7,871 nt of DNA, from NCBI GenBank assembly GCA_002869425.1, contig PKSZ01000077.1, positions 1-7,871 of the forward strand, read 5' to 3'. A model generated the notes under the pieces. That model was not told the origin of the DNA, ran no database searches, and worked only from the letters and a program-made list of their open reading frames with translations. The DNA is from Marinilabiliales bacterium. Lineage in GTDB: Bacteria > Bacteroidota > Bacteroidia > Bacteroidales > BM523. Below are positions 5,467 through 7,871 of the stretch, in pieces (the first letter of the stretch is position 1; each line of letters opens with the position of its first letter). The translations under genes and the position numbers were made by a program.

Positions 5467-7871
5467 TTAGAATGGATAGCCAATAGCAAGGTTCCACGAA
5501 TATTGATCATTACTAAAAGGTCTGTTTCCGGGCCCTATACGTTCACCTTCAGGCTGCGATGGATCAAGAATTTTATATCCGAAATCCAGACGTAGGATAA
5601 AGAAATCCAAATCAAATCGAGCGCCCATTCCTGCTCCAACTGCAATATCTTTGTAAAAACTACTAAAAGAAAAGGCTCCTCCTGGTCGATCGCTCTCAGA
5701 ATTCAAAGACCATATATTTCCAACATCCACAAAAAAGGCACCTTCCAGCATTGCAATCACGTCGAAACGATATTCAATATTTGCTTCCAGTTTCATATCT
5801 GCAGATTGAATTGGATAGCGGCTTATACTCGATGTATCTTTAAAAGTTCCCGGTCCAAGAGACCTCACGGGCCAGGCCCTGATACTATTTGCTCCTCCAC
5901 AAAAATACTGCTTCACGAAAGGCATTGCATCACTATTTCCATAAGGATACCCTACTCCAATAAAATTTCGGTAAACAATCTTATTTTCAGGATTTAATAC
6001 AGCATGATAATTAAAATCAATATCAAATTTCATATATTGAGCATACGCTACATCAAAAATTGTATTGGATCCTGTAACACTAAGGTTATCATTGGATGAA
6101 TTTACGGCATCCAGTAAATTACCTGCCGATTCCAGGCCTGCTTTAAAATAAATGAAACTCTTCGATTTCTTTAAACTCTGATTTGAAAAAACCATAGTAT
6201 AATTCAGTGATGTTATCATTTGATCCTTATAGCTAAACCTTAAATATGAATCATTTATTCTTTCTTCAAATTCAGGATCAATTTTGGTTAGTTTAATAAA
6301 ATTAAGTTCCACAGGTGTTACGAAATAAGTAATATTTCTTTTACCACTCCAAAAGTAGCCCATTTTTGCATTGGCAATAGTCCTTGTATAGTCGGGCCTG
6401 TGTTGAAAATTATAAGCAGTAGATATAGTGGTTTTAGGATGATATGCCTTAGTAAACTTTTTAAGCTTAAATGGAAGTAACATTTTAGGAAAACGAATGG
6501 ATGATTCAGGTCCAATTTCCACGGTGTTAAAAGGCAAATATTCTGGTACAACCTCATCTCCCACACTTACTTCTGAAATTGTAGTTTGTTTCTGCATAGC
6601 TCCTTTAAACTTCATTTCAAAGTACTCTGCACCTTTGAATAAACTTTTATGTACATATTTCCAGTTCGCAGCCACACCGAGATTACCGGAAGTATTGGTA
6701 CCTTCAACCTCCGTAATTGTAGATTGTTTTAAAAACGGCGTCAAATGTATCTGACAGGAAAGACTATCACTTCCCTCAATTGGACTAAATATAATATTCG
6801 ACAACTTATATAAACCTATATTATTCAGATATTTATACGTTCTTTCAACCTTATGAATATTATAGAGCTCTCCCTTTTTAAAATCAATAGCCCTTGCTAC
6901 CACATCTGTCTTTACAGGTAGCTGATCATCAAACATATAAGTAATACCATCCCTATCAATGCTATACATTCCTGAGATGTATATATCCCTCTGCTGAATA
7001 GCCTTTTTGGGATCATAATTTAGTATTGCCTTAATGTCTGCAATATAATATTGCTTATGGTTTTCATTACCATATCCAGAGGATTGTGGGTTCTTAATTC
7101 TGAGTATTAAATCAACAGCACTTCCCGCTATCGACGTATCAACCTGATAATCTATATACTCCTTCATAAAAGCGTAATAACCGTTTTTCTTCAGATGATA
7201 AGTTATTTTCTCCCTCTCCTTTTGAAGAAGATCAACATCCAGGTTATTTCCTCTTTTAATATATGAATCAGATGTATCAAGCAATACAAAATCACGTAGC
7301 TTTTTATCCTCTATATTATACTCTACCTTTCTAATTTTATAGGGTTTTTTGGGATAGATTTTATAAATCAGGTAAGCCTTTTTCCGCTTAAAATAAACAG
7401 AATCTTCAACCTGGGCAGAATAATACCCCTTATTGCGAAGATACAAACTAAACTGTCTGGCTGTTTTTGTTGCCAGATACTCATCGTAAATAACGGGCTC
7501 TTCTCCTATATTCTGCAACCATTCAGTAAAATAAAATTTGTCCTTTGGAGGCTTTCCTTCCCACCTACGTTCCCGGTTAATTTCATCCAGTTTAGCCTTT
7601 CGTTCTTCCTGTCTTTGGGCTTCCTTTACTGGATCAATAAGATTATAAATATACAAATGCAGAGGAAAAAGTCCCAGCAAAAGCTTGTTAGGCTTCAATT
7701 TACTATAAGCTTTCAACTCGTCTTTGTCGATGGATTCATCTTTACATTTTAATTCAACTTTTCGTACGATATATTTATTATCGGGAACATACTTTGTTGA
7801 TCGACATCCGGTAATGAGTATTGTGATTACAAGAATTGTAATGAAATGCTTTTTTCTATTGAAAATTGAAA
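5467..7871 (-). CDS. tamL: TamL: lipoprotein TamA/BamA-like outer-membrane assembly factor (5' partial)
   Basis: An outer-membrane protein of the Omp85 (D15/BamA/TamA) superfamily, with at least 800 residues visible, read leftward. The frame is open from the right edge. No ATG, GTG or TTG lies in frame before 7716, and the TTG there is an internal Leu. Visible residues 5-22 form a lipoprotein signal peptide (Arg-Lys-Lys, hydrophobic core, lipobox ITGC with Cys22 at 7804-7806), so the true start is just outside the window. Next come KLKPNKLLLGLFPLHLYIYNL, typical of Bacteroidota TamL, and three POTRA-like units with the motifs LRNKGYY, LKKNGYY and LNNIGLY (about residues 145-152, 226-232 and 348-354). 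A 16-strand-type beta-barrel follows from about residue 385. GGANSIRAW (5872-5898) is the barrel's conserved VRGF-like loop-6 motif. The protein ends in AIGYPF, a C-terminal Phe expected for BAM substrates. It should help insert outer-membrane proteins, normally with TamB. No tamB follows; the neighbour is a convergent operon. Confidence 0.88.
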   Translation of the reverse strand, partial: SIFNRKKHFITILVITILITGCRSTKYVPDNKYIVRKVELKCKDESIDKDELKAYSKLKPNKLLLGLFPLHLYIYNLIDPVKEAQRQEERKAKLDEINRERRWEGKPPKDKFYFTEWLQNIGEEPVIYDEYLATKTARQFSLYLRNKGYYSAQVEDSVYFKRKKAYLIYKIYPKKPYKIRKVEYNIEDKKLRDFVLLDTSDSYIKRGNNLDVDLLQKEREKITYHLKKNGYYAFMKEYIDYQVDTSIAGSAVDLILRIKNPQSSGYGNENHKQYYIADIKAILNYDPKKAIQQRDIYISGMYSIDRDGITYMFDDQLPVKTDVVARAIDFKKGELYNIHKVERTYKYLNNIGLYKLSNIIFSPIEGSDSLSCQIHLTPFLKQSTITEVEGTNTSGNLGVAANWKYVHKSLFKGAEYFEMKFKGAMQKQTTISEVSVGDEVVPEYLPFNTVEIGPESSIRFPKMLLPFKLKKFTKAYHPKTTISTAYNFQHRPDYTRTIANAKMGYFWSGKRNITYFVTPVELNFIKLTKIDPEFEERINDSYLRFSYKDQMITSLNYTMVFSNQSLKKSKSFIYFKAGLESAGNLLDAVNSSNDNLSVTGSNTIFDVAYAQYMKFDIDFNYHAVLNPENKIVYRNFIGVGYPYGNSDAMPFVKQYFCGGANSIRAWPVRSLGPGTFKDTSSISRYPIQSADMKLEANIEYRFDVIAMLEGAFFVDVGNIWSLNSESDRPGGAFSFSSFYKDIAVGAGMGARFDLDFFILRLDFGYKILDPSQPEGERIGPGNRPFSNDQYSWNLAIGYPF

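Overview
The window looks like chromosomal DNA from an AT-rich member of the Bacteroidota, most plausibly an anaerobic or facultatively anaerobic Bacteroidales/Marinilabiliales-type organism. Three things point there: a type IX secretion (T9SS) cargo with a type B C-terminal sorting domain followed by a PorP/SprF-family protein, a TamL-type lipoprotein version of the TamA/BamA outer-membrane assembly factor, and a tryptophanase of the Bacteroides-like short form. The start codons lack clear Shine-Dalgarno sequences, as is usual in that phylum. The lineage is an inference from gene families, not from a marker gene.

Layout. (1) Positions 2-1764, plus strand: the 3' end of a large secreted PKD-domain protein ending in a T9SS type B sorting domain, then 11 bp later a complete PorP/SprF-like outer-membrane protein, a known cargo/partner arrangement. 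(2) Positions 1765-1964: a 200-bp non-coding stretch that should hold the promoter and leader of the next operon. (3) Positions 1965-5415, plus strand: tnaA (tryptophanase) and, 28 bp later, a fused alpha-beta NDP-forming acyl-CoA synthetase. The likely logic is fermentation: tryptophan is cleaved to indole, pyruvate and ammonium, and an acyl-CoA thioester is then cashed in for ATP. (4) Positions 5436-5465: a strong intrinsic terminator between convergent genes. (5) Positions 5467-7871, minus strand: tamL, which runs off the right edge. Its apparent TTG start at 7716 is not the real one, because a lipoprotein signal peptide lies in frame upstream of it.

Nearly all of the window is explained by recognisable families. 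I see no mobile element, CRISPR array, RNA gene or defence cassette. The most interesting points are the tnaA/acyl-CoA synthetase pairing, the tryptophanase-type specificity residues on a short backbone, the C-rich and G-poor leader in front of tnaA, and a tamL with no tamB downstream. I did not find a clearly new system here.
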